This document shows, one piece after another, positions 44,234 through 53,728 of a stretch of DNA of 64,000 nt. Position numbers and translations under genes: made by a program. Positions within the stretch are counted from its first letter, which is position 1. The number at the start of each line of letters is the position of its first letter. Source of the stretch: Strigamia acuminata (taxonomy: Eukaryota; Arthropoda; Chilopoda; Geophilomorpha; Linotaeniidae); the NCBI GenBank assembly GCA_949358305.1, contig OX442319.1, positions 9,052,001-9,116,000 of the forward strand, read 5' to 3'. A model generated the notes under the pieces. That model was given only the letters and a program-made list of their open reading frames with translations, was not told the DNA's origin and ran no database searches.

Positions 44234-45607
44234 TTACCAGTCACCAAAGGGGTCTGCTGGGCTATTATAATACTTGTTTGTAACAAGCACATCCAAATTC
44301 TTGCTCTTCACGTACTTCTGAATTTTAGAAATATTAGGAACGATATTATCACAACCTGCGCAGAGCAACACATTGAGCGGATTGTGCATTTCCAACAACG
44401 CAATGATCGAGCTTTCATTAATCGAGTTACACCGAAATAAAGATAAAAACTTGAGCTTCCGAAATGCGTTCGTTGTAACAAGTTCGCAAACCAAACCATC
44501 ACTAAATGTGGGACATTTAAATAGTTTCAAAGATTCCAAATTTGGGCACACCAATAACGTTTTCAACTGCAATTCCGTTATGGTCCAGTCTGGTGGCATA
44601 ACGAATTCCAGTAAGCGAAGTTTTTTGAAGATAACGCGCTGCGAAGTAGCAGTTTCCGTATAAATGGTACATTGTAACAGTATCAACTCTTCCAACAAAG
44701 GACAGGAGCGATCAACAAGCATGATGTTGACTAAACCAATATACCATAGGTGTAGACTGATCAGTCTTTGCGGTATATCGTTATGCAATCTCGAAAATAT
44801 ATCGGTGTCAAAATTCACATCCCAATCGAAATTTCTGATTGATATTCTGCGTAAATTAGGAAAAGTGCCGGTTAGAAAAGCGATGTCTTCACTATTACTC
44901 ATGTCCAATTCCGGTCGTTCGAGAGAGTAAGTACGCAGAGTATTGTTTGCATTGAATTGTTGTTTCAGCATCTCATACAAATCAAACCAGTGGCTATTTT
45001 CAAACACTTTTAACAAGGGCGTTGTGTTTAGGATGAGTAAACACGCTGCTGGTGTGACACAAGAGTTGAAACTCAAATTCCTTAATTCTTTGCAACCAGT
45101 CAATGTACTGGCTCCTACATCGGTGACTTTGATGCAGGAATCAAGATTAAGATGGGTCAGTTGTTGGCAATTTTCACCGATTGTAGCTACAACTTGATCC
45201 GTGATTTCTCTTCTTTTCTTCAAGTTTAAGTATCGAACTTGTGGCAAGTTTTTTAGTAGTTGGATTAGACTTACGGAAGGAATGTCTGGTTCTTTCGGAA
45301 ATCGTTGTAAGCTTAAAAATTGAAGGTTTCTACAAACCCGGGTTATTTGGTCCAGTACAGGAGTCACGTTGAGACCAAATTGACTCAAACTGTGTAATGA
45401 TCTGGTGTTCTCACGTATAAAAATATTTGGATTTAGTGGTGGATTGGTATTGGTTCGTTGCATTTTACCTACCGGTAGTCGACTACGTATGTTATCGACG
45501 ATTGTGGAAGGTTGTTTCCCTAGTTTATCTTGCATCGTATCGAGATTACTGATTACCGTATTTATACATAAATTTTCAAGACTTGCTGCTGATTTTCTGC
45601 ACGGCAT
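44234..45607 (-). CDS. LRR protein with BC-box and Cul2-box-like motif, copy C (457 aa)
   Basis: Intact single-exon gene starting MPCRKS at 45607. BC-box SLENLCINTV at residues 9-18 and PSTIVDNI at about 33-40. A PVGK insertion near residue 47 is shared with copy E but absent from A and B. Cysteine-containing leucine-rich repeats follow (LTHLNLDSCIKVTDVG, LEELILLQC, LESLKLFKC). It ends ADPFGDW. Minus-strand AATAAA lies near 44157. Predicted CUL2-elongin BC substrate receptor, by motif only. Confidence 0.85.
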   Translation of the reverse strand: MPCRKSAASLENLCINTVISNLDTMQDKLGKQPSTIVDNIRSRLPVGKMQRTNTNPPLNPNIFIRENTRSLHSLSQFGLNVTPVLDQITRVCRNLQFLSLQRFPKEPDIPSVSLIQLLKNLPQVRYLNLKKRREITDQVVATIGENCQQLTHLNLDSCIKVTDVGASTLTGCKELRNLSFNSCVTPAACLLILNTTPLLKVFENSHWFDLYEMLKQQFNANNTLRTYSLERPELDMSNSEDIAFLTGTFPNLRRISIRNFDWDVNFDTDIFSRLHNDIPQRLISLHLWYIGLVNIMLVDRSCPLLEELILLQCTIYTETATSQRVIFKKLRLLEFVMPPDWTITELQLKTLLVCPNLESLKLFKCPTFSDGLVCELVTTNAFRKLKFLSLFRCNSINESSIIALLEMHNPLNVLLCAGCDNIVPNISKIQKYVKSKNLDVLVTNKYYNSPADPFGDW

Positions 45608-46045
45608 GACTTATGGAGTTAACGTGTTGGTATGTGTGTGGCGGACTGACATGAAGTTGTTAAATATGTCTCATTTTTAGAACTACGTCATATGAACGTG
45701 TATTTTCGTTTTGTGTTAACGGAATTATGTTACGGTAACGAAAATGCGCTTCTCGTTCTTAGGAAATTGTCCCAGAATTACAATTTTGTAGCTATTGAAT
45801 ACTAAAGATATTGAAAACCAGGATAAACAATATATATATTTATTATTTTACGTATACTTGTACATAAACACATTTTGATAAATATTTCAAATGTAGACAC
45901 ACAAGCCCTAACGTTAATATTCAAAACCATACGCTACTGATGAGGTGCAAATTTTCCGTCAGTTTATGGTAATCAAGATTAAGAGGGATCAATTGTGGAT
46001 AGTTTTCACCGATAGTAGCTACAACTTAATCTGTGATTTCACTTC
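45608..46045 (-). promoter_or_regulatory. Copy C upstream region plus a short LRR fragment
   Basis: 45610-45970 matches other LRR upstream regions (GTTACGGTAACGAAAATGCG, TGCGCTTCTCGTTCTTAGG). 45973-46045 is a fragment of the LRR coding region (VVATIGEN motif, then LNLD) with a stop. It ends where the next minisatellite starts. Confidence 0.6.
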
Positions 46046-46255
46046 TTAGTAAATAATGCATTTTTGCAAGTAAATAATGCATTTTTGCAAGTAAATAATG
46101 CATTTTTGCAAGTAAATAATGCATTTTTGCAAGTAAATAATGCATTTTTGCAAGTAAATAATGCATTTTTGCAAGTAAATAATGCATTTTTGCAAGTAAA
46201 TAATGCATTTTTGCAAGTAAATAATGCATTTTTGCAAATAAATAATGCATTTTTT
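46046..46255. repeat. 21-bp minisatellite, about 10 units
   Basis: Near-perfect direct repeats of AAATAATGCATTTTTGCAAGT. Open frames on both strands are artefacts. The unit shares ATGCATTTT and its length with the arrays at 1490 and 8461. Confidence 0.95.
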
Positions 46256-46278
46256 GTCAAAAATTGTGAAAACATGGC

Positions 46279-46919
46279 CTAAAAGGTGCACTTTATAGGA
46301 AATTGCGAGAAAAAACGCGGACAAAAAAGTCTAATTAGAGAGCGTCCAAAACGATATCCGAATCCGAATCGGAGATGGAGTCGTCTTCCGACGACTTCCA
46401 CGCCTTTGGAGTGGTCCTTACAGTACTCGAGTAGCTTGAGCGCGTCGTTCAGCAGCATACCTGGGCCATTAAAGGCGTGACAGTTTCTCACGATTTGCTT
46501 GACATCGGCCAGGAACTCGTGACGCGAATTGTACGCCCAGTTCCTGGCCTCTTCGCGCATCGTTCGAAGATCCATTGGATGAGTGATTTGAGTTAAATAA
46601 GCTCTCACTATTCGCGTGTTAACTGGCTGCGAGATAGGTTTCGCTTGTAAATAAAAAGAATAAAAAATTTTACCTCTGAAATGAAAAATTATAGATTTAT
46701 ATTTCATAGTCTAAAATCGCTTACGGCCCGCGTACGCAGCGCGCTATTGATAATTCTTTCGAAAGCTGAACAAATAAATGTCTCTTCTTGCGTTCTTTGT
46801 CGATCTGGTTTGCCGGGAATTTGACATTGTGTTCTCTTATCTCTTCTTCGAAATTCGTATAAACTAAATAAAATTTTTCCTATTTTTTTTTTTTTAAACA
46901 CGTGACTCATTTTATGCAC
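46279..46919 (-). pseudogene. TAF1-like bromodomain relic (minus-strand copy)
   Basis: The bromodomain part (46643-46279) has the YL..ITHPMDLRTMREEA core, YNSRHEFLADVKQIVRN and an NGPG loop, closest in feel to TAF1 bromodomains. The upstream exon ends SALRTRA at GTAAGC (near 46724). The acceptor reads ACAAG where the plus-strand sister has ACAGG, and the first exon needs a frame change from its best start (MSNSRQTRS). The C-terminal ~40 residues read through unrelated sequence. Probably not functional. Confidence 0.6.
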
Positions 46920-47187
46920 GTGACTTATATATATGCATAATCTGCATGGTCAGTTTCCAGTTTGGATTTAATTTGTTTTTAATTTTTTTATTTCCAAGCA
47001 TTGATGGACTTGAAAATATGCACACAAAAGAGTGCGAATAAATTAAAACTCAGCAAAGTTGTTCGTTGCAGAGCAGGAAAGCTAAGGGGCAGCTGAACCA
47101 AATTCCCCAAAACGTTTTATTTTATTTCTGTTTACGTTCAACATTTATTACGTTCGTCAAACATTTTTATATGTACGAGTAGTAGAA
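46920..47187. other. Palindrome arm, 3' flank of the bromodomain gene
   Basis: 47020-47120 (AGAGTGCGAATAAATTAAAA, GGGGCAGCTGAAC) is the reverse complement of 51335-51425. No gene seen. Confidence 0.6.
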
Positions 47188-47821
47188 TTAGACAGACGCC
47201 GACACCGTCGCGTCTTTAGTGTCATCATTATCTTCATCTGGGCCTAGAGTGGCATTTACCGGTTCGTCTGAAACATCAAACAATAGCGTAAAAATAAAAA
47301 AAATCAACAAAAAAGTCTAATTTTACTGTCGCTGTCGCTGGACAGGTCAAATTCTTCATTGTAGCCAAAGACGTCAAAGTAGGTACCAACGGAGTTATCT
47401 TTGCAGTGTTCAATTAATGTGCGCGCGTACGTAGTGAGTTGGTCGGTTTCTCCATTATATCGAATGCTATTCCGGACAATCAATTTAATGTCGGCGGCAA
47501 ATTCTTTTTTAGAATTGTACGAAAATTCTCGGGCTTTGGTGCGGATAGTTGACAGATCCTTGAGCTCTGTAATAATATCGTAATTGCCTGGGGCATCCTT
47601 TACGTTGACTGGCGCTGAGAACGCCTTCACCTGCAATAAAATGTAAGATTTTAAATGTTGAATTAAAAATTAAAGAAGTCCATTTCGAGTTTACTTACGT
47701 TATCAAGCCGCAGCATCTCTCCAACTAGCTCTTTGATGTGTCGGCACAAACGGGCTGGCGAAGAAAGCCTTCTCTTGCTTCTGCGCGGCACATAATTTTC
47801 GCTATTTTCCTCGTTCTCCAT
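47188..47821 (-). CDS. Short single-bromodomain protein (168 aa)
   Basis: Three exons in phase on the minus strand: 47821-47699, 47630-47327 and 47267-47188 (stop TAA). The N-terminus is MENEENSENYVPRRSKRR, basic after an acidic start. A bromodomain follows (about residues 42-125): FSAPVNVKD, then LKDLSTIRTKAREFSYNSKKEFAADIK (positions 47.3-47.5 kb) and NSIRYNGE, keeping the YN that contacts acetyl-lysine. The usual PMDL is LKDL, so the ZA loop differs from the norm. The C-terminus is acidic (DEDNDDTKD). It resembles one TAF1 bromodomain with tail, not a full TAF1. Likely nuclear; function unknown. It starts 39 bases from the first TGACGTCA site. Confidence 0.75.
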
Positions 47822-47845
47822 TTTGAAATCAGTGAAAAAATGAAA

Positions 47846-47900
47846 GTTTTCACACATGGTGACGTCACCAATTAGTGACGTCACCAGGTGTGAAAACTTT
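47846..47900. promoter_or_regulatory. Palindromic bidirectional promoter with two CRE sites
   Basis: TGACGTCA occurs at 47860-47867 and 47876-47883, 8 bases apart. Flanks are inverted (GTTTTCACAC and GGTGTGAAAAC), and ATGs point outward at 47821 (-) and 47914 (+). A third TGACGTCA at 48883-48890 lies before the related plus-strand relic. TGACGTCA is the CREB/ATF site. Confidence 0.75.
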
Positions 47901-47913
47901 GATTGATTTCAAA

Positions 47914-48049
47914 ATGGAGGGCGAGGAGAATAGAGAAAAATATGTGCCGCGTATTAGCAAGAAAACGTCTGCTCCGCGAGCCCTTTTGTGCCAAGAGATC
48001 GAAGAGCTAGTTCAGGAGATGGATGCTGCTGCTTCCGAACGTAAATAAT
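47914..48049 (+). pseudogene. First exon of a divergent bromodomain paralogue
   Basis: MEGEENREKYVPRISKK mirrors the minus-strand gene's exon 1. It runs to a possible donor (AAC/GTAAAT, about 48042), but I find no bromodomain exon in the next 800 bases. Read without splicing it would be a 44-aa peptide ending at 48047. Probably a relic. Confidence 0.5.
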
Positions 48050-48882
48050 CTTCGGAAATCGGAAAAACAAATCCGAAATGCTAATTATACTGTCACTGAA
48101 GGTCAAGATGGGAATCACAACTTGGGTTCAAATAGCAGCAGCAGCAGCTCAGAATCCGTCAATTCTAGATGCAACAATGTCACATGAATTTAACAGGTTT
48201 CATTGAATTCGTCACATGTCATTTACTTAAATTCATAATCAAAAGTATTTTTAAATTTATATAATTGTGAAATAATTCACCTGGTAGGTGTTCAGCAGGA
48301 CACCCTGTATGTTCGTAGTACAAATTGCGTATCATTTTGGTAACTTTATTTTTTTTACATTGAATTAAAAGTAAAATTTAACTCGGCTCCCTGAATCAAG
48401 AGAACAGTCTGCAGATACATTAAAAAAGCTGTATAGTAATTGAGAAAGTGTAGTGTGTAGTTGTCATTTGAATGAAGAGGAAAAACGAGGGGTTGTTTTC
48501 TGCTCAAGATTTTGGAGTTAACTCATTTATTCATTATCAAAAGAACGAGTAGTTGCCTAGGAGATAACTCTTAGGCAACTTTACAAAGTTATTGTTGTGT
48601 AGTAATAGTAGAAACATGGCGAGACACAACATCGCTTCCTTCTGTCCTGCAACTAAAGATTCATTCATTCTGGATGTGGAGAGCTAGCTGGTTCTACGAC
48701 GCAATACGACTTAGCTGTGGATTTTATTTCGTTTTTTTTGTACATGTTCCAAGTATAAATCGCTTAATATTTTGTGTAAATTTAAAATAAAATTAAATTA
48801 AAAGAAAAATTGAACAGGCGAATAATATTTGGTCCCTTGAAATACAGTAACTGTGCATGTTTTGCACCATTTTGATGATTTG
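48050..48882. other. Intergenic with dispersed repeat copy 2
   Basis: A short AGCAGCAGCAGC tract lies at 48139. 48307-48705 is the second copy of the ~400-bp repeat (see 43622). 48735-48830 looks like a decayed start of a third copy (TGTTCCAAGTATAAATCGC). No gene. Confidence 0.6.
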
Positions 48883-48925
48883 TGACGTCACAAGGCGTAA
48901 AAATTTTTATTTGATTTGATTTCAA

Positions 48926-49508
48926 AATGGAGGAGGATAGTGAAAAGTATGTCCCACAGTTAAGCAAAAAAAAGGAATGACCCGAAGAGTTAGTTAAGCA
49001 GATGCTGCTTCTTCCAAACGTAAGTAATCTCGAAATGGACTACTTTAATTTTTAATTTAAAATTTAAAATTTTACTTTTTATTGCAGGTGGGGGCATTCT
49101 CAGCACCTGTCGATATAAAAGTAGTCACGGACTATTTCGATTTTATTAAGAACCCTATGGATCTCAACACTATCCGCGACAAAGCCTGAGGATGGGCGTA
49201 CAATTCGAAAGAAGAATTCAGCTCCGACGTTAAATTAATAATCACTAACAGCATTAAATATAATGGAGATGACACCAAACTGACTAAAGATACACGCACA
49301 TTGATTGCATACTGCATACTGGAAAACTACATAGACGTCATCGGCAATCACGAAGAGTTCGACCTGTCCATCAAGAGTAAAATTAGACTTTTTTGTTGAT
49401 TTTTTTATTTTAATGTTTTCGTTTAATGTTTCAGATTTAAATATCACTCCAGATGAAGATGATGACAGCAGTAAAGCGTGCGCGTCTGTTACAATACCAT
49501 CTGTGTAA
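48926..49508 (+). pseudogene. TAF1-like bromodomain pseudogene (plus-strand sister)
   Basis: Exon 1 48926-49019 (MEEDSEKYVPQLSKKK, then TGA), exon 2 49088-49376 with the bromodomain (FIKNPMDLNTIRDKA, TGA, then GWAYNSKEEFSSDVK and NSIKYNGDD), exon 3 49435-49508. Splice sites match the intact gene at 47188-47821. It retains the standard NPMDL motif, which the intact paralogue has lost. Two in-frame stops make it non-functional. Confidence 0.82.
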
Positions 49509-49559
49509 ATCTACTACGTATAAAAATGTAGCAAGAGAAATTTTCTTTACTTTTTTTTG

Positions 49560-49980
49560 GCGAGTAGTGGTGAAGAAGTTAATATGAATTTTGAAGTAGA
49601 GAATACGATGTCGGATGTCCGGCAACCAGATCGAAAATGAACTCAAAAAAAGAAATGTGTGACACTTTCGAAAGAATAATTAATAGCGCGCTGCGTCTGC
49701 GGGCCGTAAGCGATTTTGGACTTTAATTTTTCATTTTAAATAAAATATTTTATTCTTTTTATTTACAGGCGAGATATTTCTCAGCGCCCTTAAATACAAG
49801 TCAAATCAGGATTATTTAACACATGTTAGTCATCCCTTGAGTCTTAGTACAATGAGGGAAAAAGCCCAAAACTATTTTTATAGATTTTTAATTCGCGACA
49901 AGAAATCTTGGCTGACGTTAAGGTCATCGTGAAAAACTGCTTCACATACCATATAATGGCAAAAAGGAAAGTAAAAGGTA
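49560..49980 (+). pseudogene. Second plus-strand bromodomain relic
   Basis: Matches the minus-strand relic at 46279-46919: same SALRLRA exon end at GTAAGC (about 49709), TTACAG acceptor and ARYFSAPLNTSQ start. Frameshifts and stops follow quickly. It completes the mirror order of the palindrome. Confidence 0.65.
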
Positions 49981-50312
49981 AGTATTTATTCAGATAAATT
50001 CCTGGATCACAACATATTAGACATAACATCCAAAAATAATTCAAAATAATAATTATTAATTGATCCCAGCAATAAATTGTTTGCGATTTTTATGATAATT
50101 TGCTGTTTAAGGTTTTATAAATACAACAATTGCAACAAGTGGCCAACTGCGCACAGCAACTGTCAGGTGTGTATTCTTGAACTGTGGGTTGACTTGGAGT
50201 GCCGTGGAAAAATCTTGAAACATTACGTGCACCGTGAACCATAAAAGTTTGGGAACCACTGGTATGAAGTATGGCGGACACGATACAGACAATTTTATTT
50301 TATTTTAAGTAA
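49981..50312. other. Intergenic
   Basis: AT-rich up to 50110, then more balanced. No frame or splice pattern I can support. Confidence 0.5.
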
Positions 50313-51260
50313 TGTCATGAACCGGTTGTTTATAATGGTGAAACCGCGTTTGAAAGGCGCGCCGGTTACGATACAAGGAGAGCCTGGTCCCGAATAAAGG
50401 CCCGGGCAATGATTAGCAGCCTGGAGGGTGGCGGCAAGCTAATCCCCTTACTCGATCAATTCACAAATTTTGCCGGGTCTGTTGAAATTATAAAATAGAA
50501 GAAGCAATGCTCACGAGTGGAAATCAATCGACACTAACGTGGCTTATACTAAGTTTGGTTGGGGCCCCTAATGGCGGAGCGACCAAACCGAGTAAACGCG
50601 CACTAACCGCGCACAAAAGACAAAATAATAACTCATGGCCAACTTGAACTAAATCTCCAATCTTTCGGCGTGTATCAGCGGCATATAAAACAAAATAACG
50701 AAAGGTCAACGAAAGGAAAGGAATTCAAAGATGACACGCGGAATTAAACACGCGATATGACAATGAATCTTACTCAACATGCGTAAATCAATGGCATGGA
50801 GTCAATACTGTGAGCTAACACAGGAGAAAGGTTGCCAAATGCTCCGGCCAACTAAGGCTCTTACTAAGCTCATGGACTTGTACCTTCTGATTGAATCTGG
50901 CTTGATACAGCTCTGAAGTGAACTTGGGCCAGATCCAATACAGAACTAAAGGTAAAGCCAATGAGAAAGCCAATCAGACGCGTACGTGAATAATCATCAC
51001 GATGACTAAGCGCGTGTGACTCAAACATTTAAATCAGGATGGATAAACTAAGTGAAATCAAGAGGGGTAACAGTGGGAAATACCTAACTTAGACCAGTCC
51101 GATGTGGCTAAATTGAGCCACTCCAGACTGAGTCAAGGGATGAAAATGAATACAAAATGAGGTGAAAAGGTAGGAAAACTCAAATATTAAGTTAGGATTT
51201 ATTGGAAATTAAACAAAACAATGATTGGAAACAATCACTAGGAATACACGGGCCGTGACA
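50313..51260. mobile_element. Probable solo LTR (948 bp)
   Basis: Begins TGTCATGA and ends CGTGACA, so it has the TG...CA form with short inverted ends. GTAA lies directly on both sides (50309-50312 and 51261-51264), a 4-bp target duplication. No coding sequence. It is unrelated to the LTRs at 53086 and 60498. It lies in one arm of the bromodomain palindrome and is absent from the other. Confidence 0.72.
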
Positions 51261-51264
51261 GTAA

Positions 51265-51707
51265 CAGAATTTCACAGAGTTAAAAAAAATAGTCCGTAAT
51301 AAATTTTGACAGTAAACAGAAATAAAATAAATCGTTTTGGAGGATTTTGTTCAGCTGCCCCTTAGCTTTCCTCCTCTGCTACGAACAACTTTACTGAGTT
51401 TTAATTTATTCGCACTCTTTGTTGTAATAATATTCGGTCCCTTGAAATAAGTGTGAAAAGTCTGAATATCCGATCGCCACTGCTGCACCAGGCATGGCGA
51501 TTGGCAGTGGGCTGGTGATCTGTAATGACGCTGTGGAAAAAATATAAGCAACCAGGTCTGACTAAAGCTTTGACTTGATCTACTGCGTGTTCTTGGGTTT
51601 AACGTAATAACGTAACTTTTATTTCATTTTATTATATTTTAATACACAGCAGTAATTGAAAAGAATTCCCTTACCAGCCACCAACATGATTGAAAAGAAC
51701 CCATCTC
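51265..51707. other. Palindrome arm end and LRR 3' flank
   Basis: 51335-51425 is the inverted copy of 47020-47120. 51500-51707 matches the LRR 3' flank (GGCTGGTGATCTGTAATGAC). Confidence 0.6.
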
Positions 51708-52290
51708 TTACCAACCAGAGTCTGATCGATAGATACGACACATACTATGATAATCGTTTGTAATATGCACATCCAAGTTCTTTCTCTTCCCGAACTTCCG
51801 AATTTTAGAAAACTTAGAAACGATATTCTCACAGAGTGCACAGAACAACACATTGAGCGGATTTTGCATTTTCAACAACGCAATGATCGAGCTTACATTA
51901 ATCGACTCACACCCAACAATTTCTAAGAACGTGAGCTTCCGAAATGCGTTTGATTTAACAAGTTTGGAAACCAAACCGTCACTAAATGTGGGACATGTTA
52001 ATAGTTTCAAATATTCCAAATTAGGGCACATCAATAACGTTTTCATCTGTAATTCCGTTAAGGTCCAGTCTGGAGTCATAAAGATAGACAGTTTGCGAAG
52101 TTTTTTTAGGATAACGCACGGCTCAGTAGCAGTTTCCGTGTAAATGGTACATACTGACAGTGTCAATTCTTCCAACATAGGACAGGAGCGATCAACAAGC
52201 ATAATATCGACTAAGCTAATTCTGAATAGCTCTAGACTGGTCAATCGTTGCGTTATATCGTTACGCAATCTTGAGAATATATCGGAGGTG
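51708..52290 (-). pseudogene. LRR family, copy D, 5'-truncated
   Basis: The minus-strand frame covers only the C-terminal ~190 residues (LEELTLSVCTIYTETATE, LEYLKLLTC, LDVHIT). It breaks off at about 52290 in the sequence of other copies that encodes DTDIFSRL, where unrelated DNA begins. No start codon, BC-box or promoter. Confidence 0.88.
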
Positions 52291-53085
52291 GTTAGTTTTG
52301 GTATGTAATTTTCTAGGGGGGTTTGTGGATTTGTTACGACCTTGTTACAGGGGGGAGGTGGGTCTAAAAATCCAAATTACCATTACATAATTTATGGACG
52401 ACCTCAGAGAGTGGTTTCGGCTTTAGTATTTAGTTTTTAGAATTTGAACAATTTCTAGAAAACTACTCAAGTTACCGCAGGTGAATGCTACTAGAGACTT
52501 ACAATCAAAATACGGCCTGAAATGTCTAGGCTAATTAAATGAGATAAAAACACAGTTTTTCAATAAATTAGAATTATATAATAATATATGAATAAATGAA
52601 TATGCAATAATGGAAAAGCGACAAGTCGCGAGACAATGGCAGAAATGGCGCGCAACGAGTGTTGCGCGCTAAGCACGGAAAATGGCGTGCTTAACAACGA
52701 AATGTTATTGTTATGAAGACGGAGTCTTCTTCCTCGGCACTCACGTACGATGATCCGCCTTTCGGGGACGATGGTTCACGTGGGTGTTCTCCTCCTTGGC
52801 TCCTCGTACGACGGCGATGGTGAGCGTGCGCGCGCTCATGATGGCGGTGGTTCACGACGAGCCTCTTCTCCACACAGGACGGTAGCTAATCCACGCAAAA
52901 ATGCTGTCTTTGTGCAATGGGCAAAAAGCAAGCAGGATGTCTCGAATCAAGGCAAACTAACACTATCAGTACTCGGGTTTTATTCACGGAGCAATGACAC
53001 GGTGTGTTGTATGTTTGGTATTTGATTCAAGAGTCGCATGTTGAAGCCATGATTTTACAGGCGCGTCTCCAAAAATGCAAGGCGT
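52291..53085. other. Unassigned sequence between LRR copy D and the retrotransposon
   Basis: Not related by eye to other regions here. 52700-52900 is GC-rich with many CG dinucleotides and short open frames on both strands (CACGATGATCC, GGTGAGCGTGCGCGCG), possibly an old transposon. No supported gene. Confidence 0.45.
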
Positions 53086-53708
53086 TGTGACCAGCTGCCC
53101 CTGCGCACGGGTCGCTGCACTGCAACGGCAATGCACTTGGCGCAGCTCCAGCGCCTCTCGTATCTCGCGCAGCCTGTTGCGGTCCCCCGCAACCAGGTGG
53201 AGCTGCGGGCCTTTGGTCAAGCAGGATCGGGCCCCGGAAGTCGCCCTTCCGGAAGTGGTTGGTCCCCGTAGGGACAAGGGAGTTGTTGATCAACCAGCAA
53301 GGCGAACGGTCGCATCGCGACCGCCTCCGAAACTGGCTGCAAAGATAACCCGAACTATCGGCGTGGCGACGTTGTCGCCCGCCGGGACCTGAGCGTCCAG
53401 TTGCGCCACGTCCGCCGGACGTTAACCGTAACTTCGGCGGCGTGGCCCAAAACCGATTACCGACCTCGTGTGTCATGGCGGCCGATGGCCGCCGTGCCAC
53501 GCGGTCTGATTAGGGACGGTTCGAAGGAACCGCCGCCTTGGGAAATACACTATGGGACACTGCATCATACCCCTAGACATCTAATAAAGCCAATAACTAA
53601 AACTATATTGTGTCTCCGTGTATTTCGTGGTTTGTTTTATCGTGTGTGTTGCGTCCAGCGCCTCCGTGGCTCTCCCCCGACCACGTGGCGTCCGTCCGAA
53701 CACTCACA
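53086..53708 (+). repeat. 5' LTR
   Basis: 623 bases, GC-rich, TG...CA ends. The poly(A) signal AATAAA is at 53583-53588, in the expected R/U5 region. The open frames inside are not genes. Confidence 0.92.
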
Positions 53709-53728
53709 ATTGTGGGCCCGTCCAGGAT

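Noticed and set aside
44216..44440. Plus-strand frame overlapping LRR copy C
   Set aside because: Antisense shadow with no start context or domain.
46026..46324. Frames in all phases over the 46-kb minisatellite
   Set aside because: Unit length 21 is divisible by three, so all frames stay open by chance.
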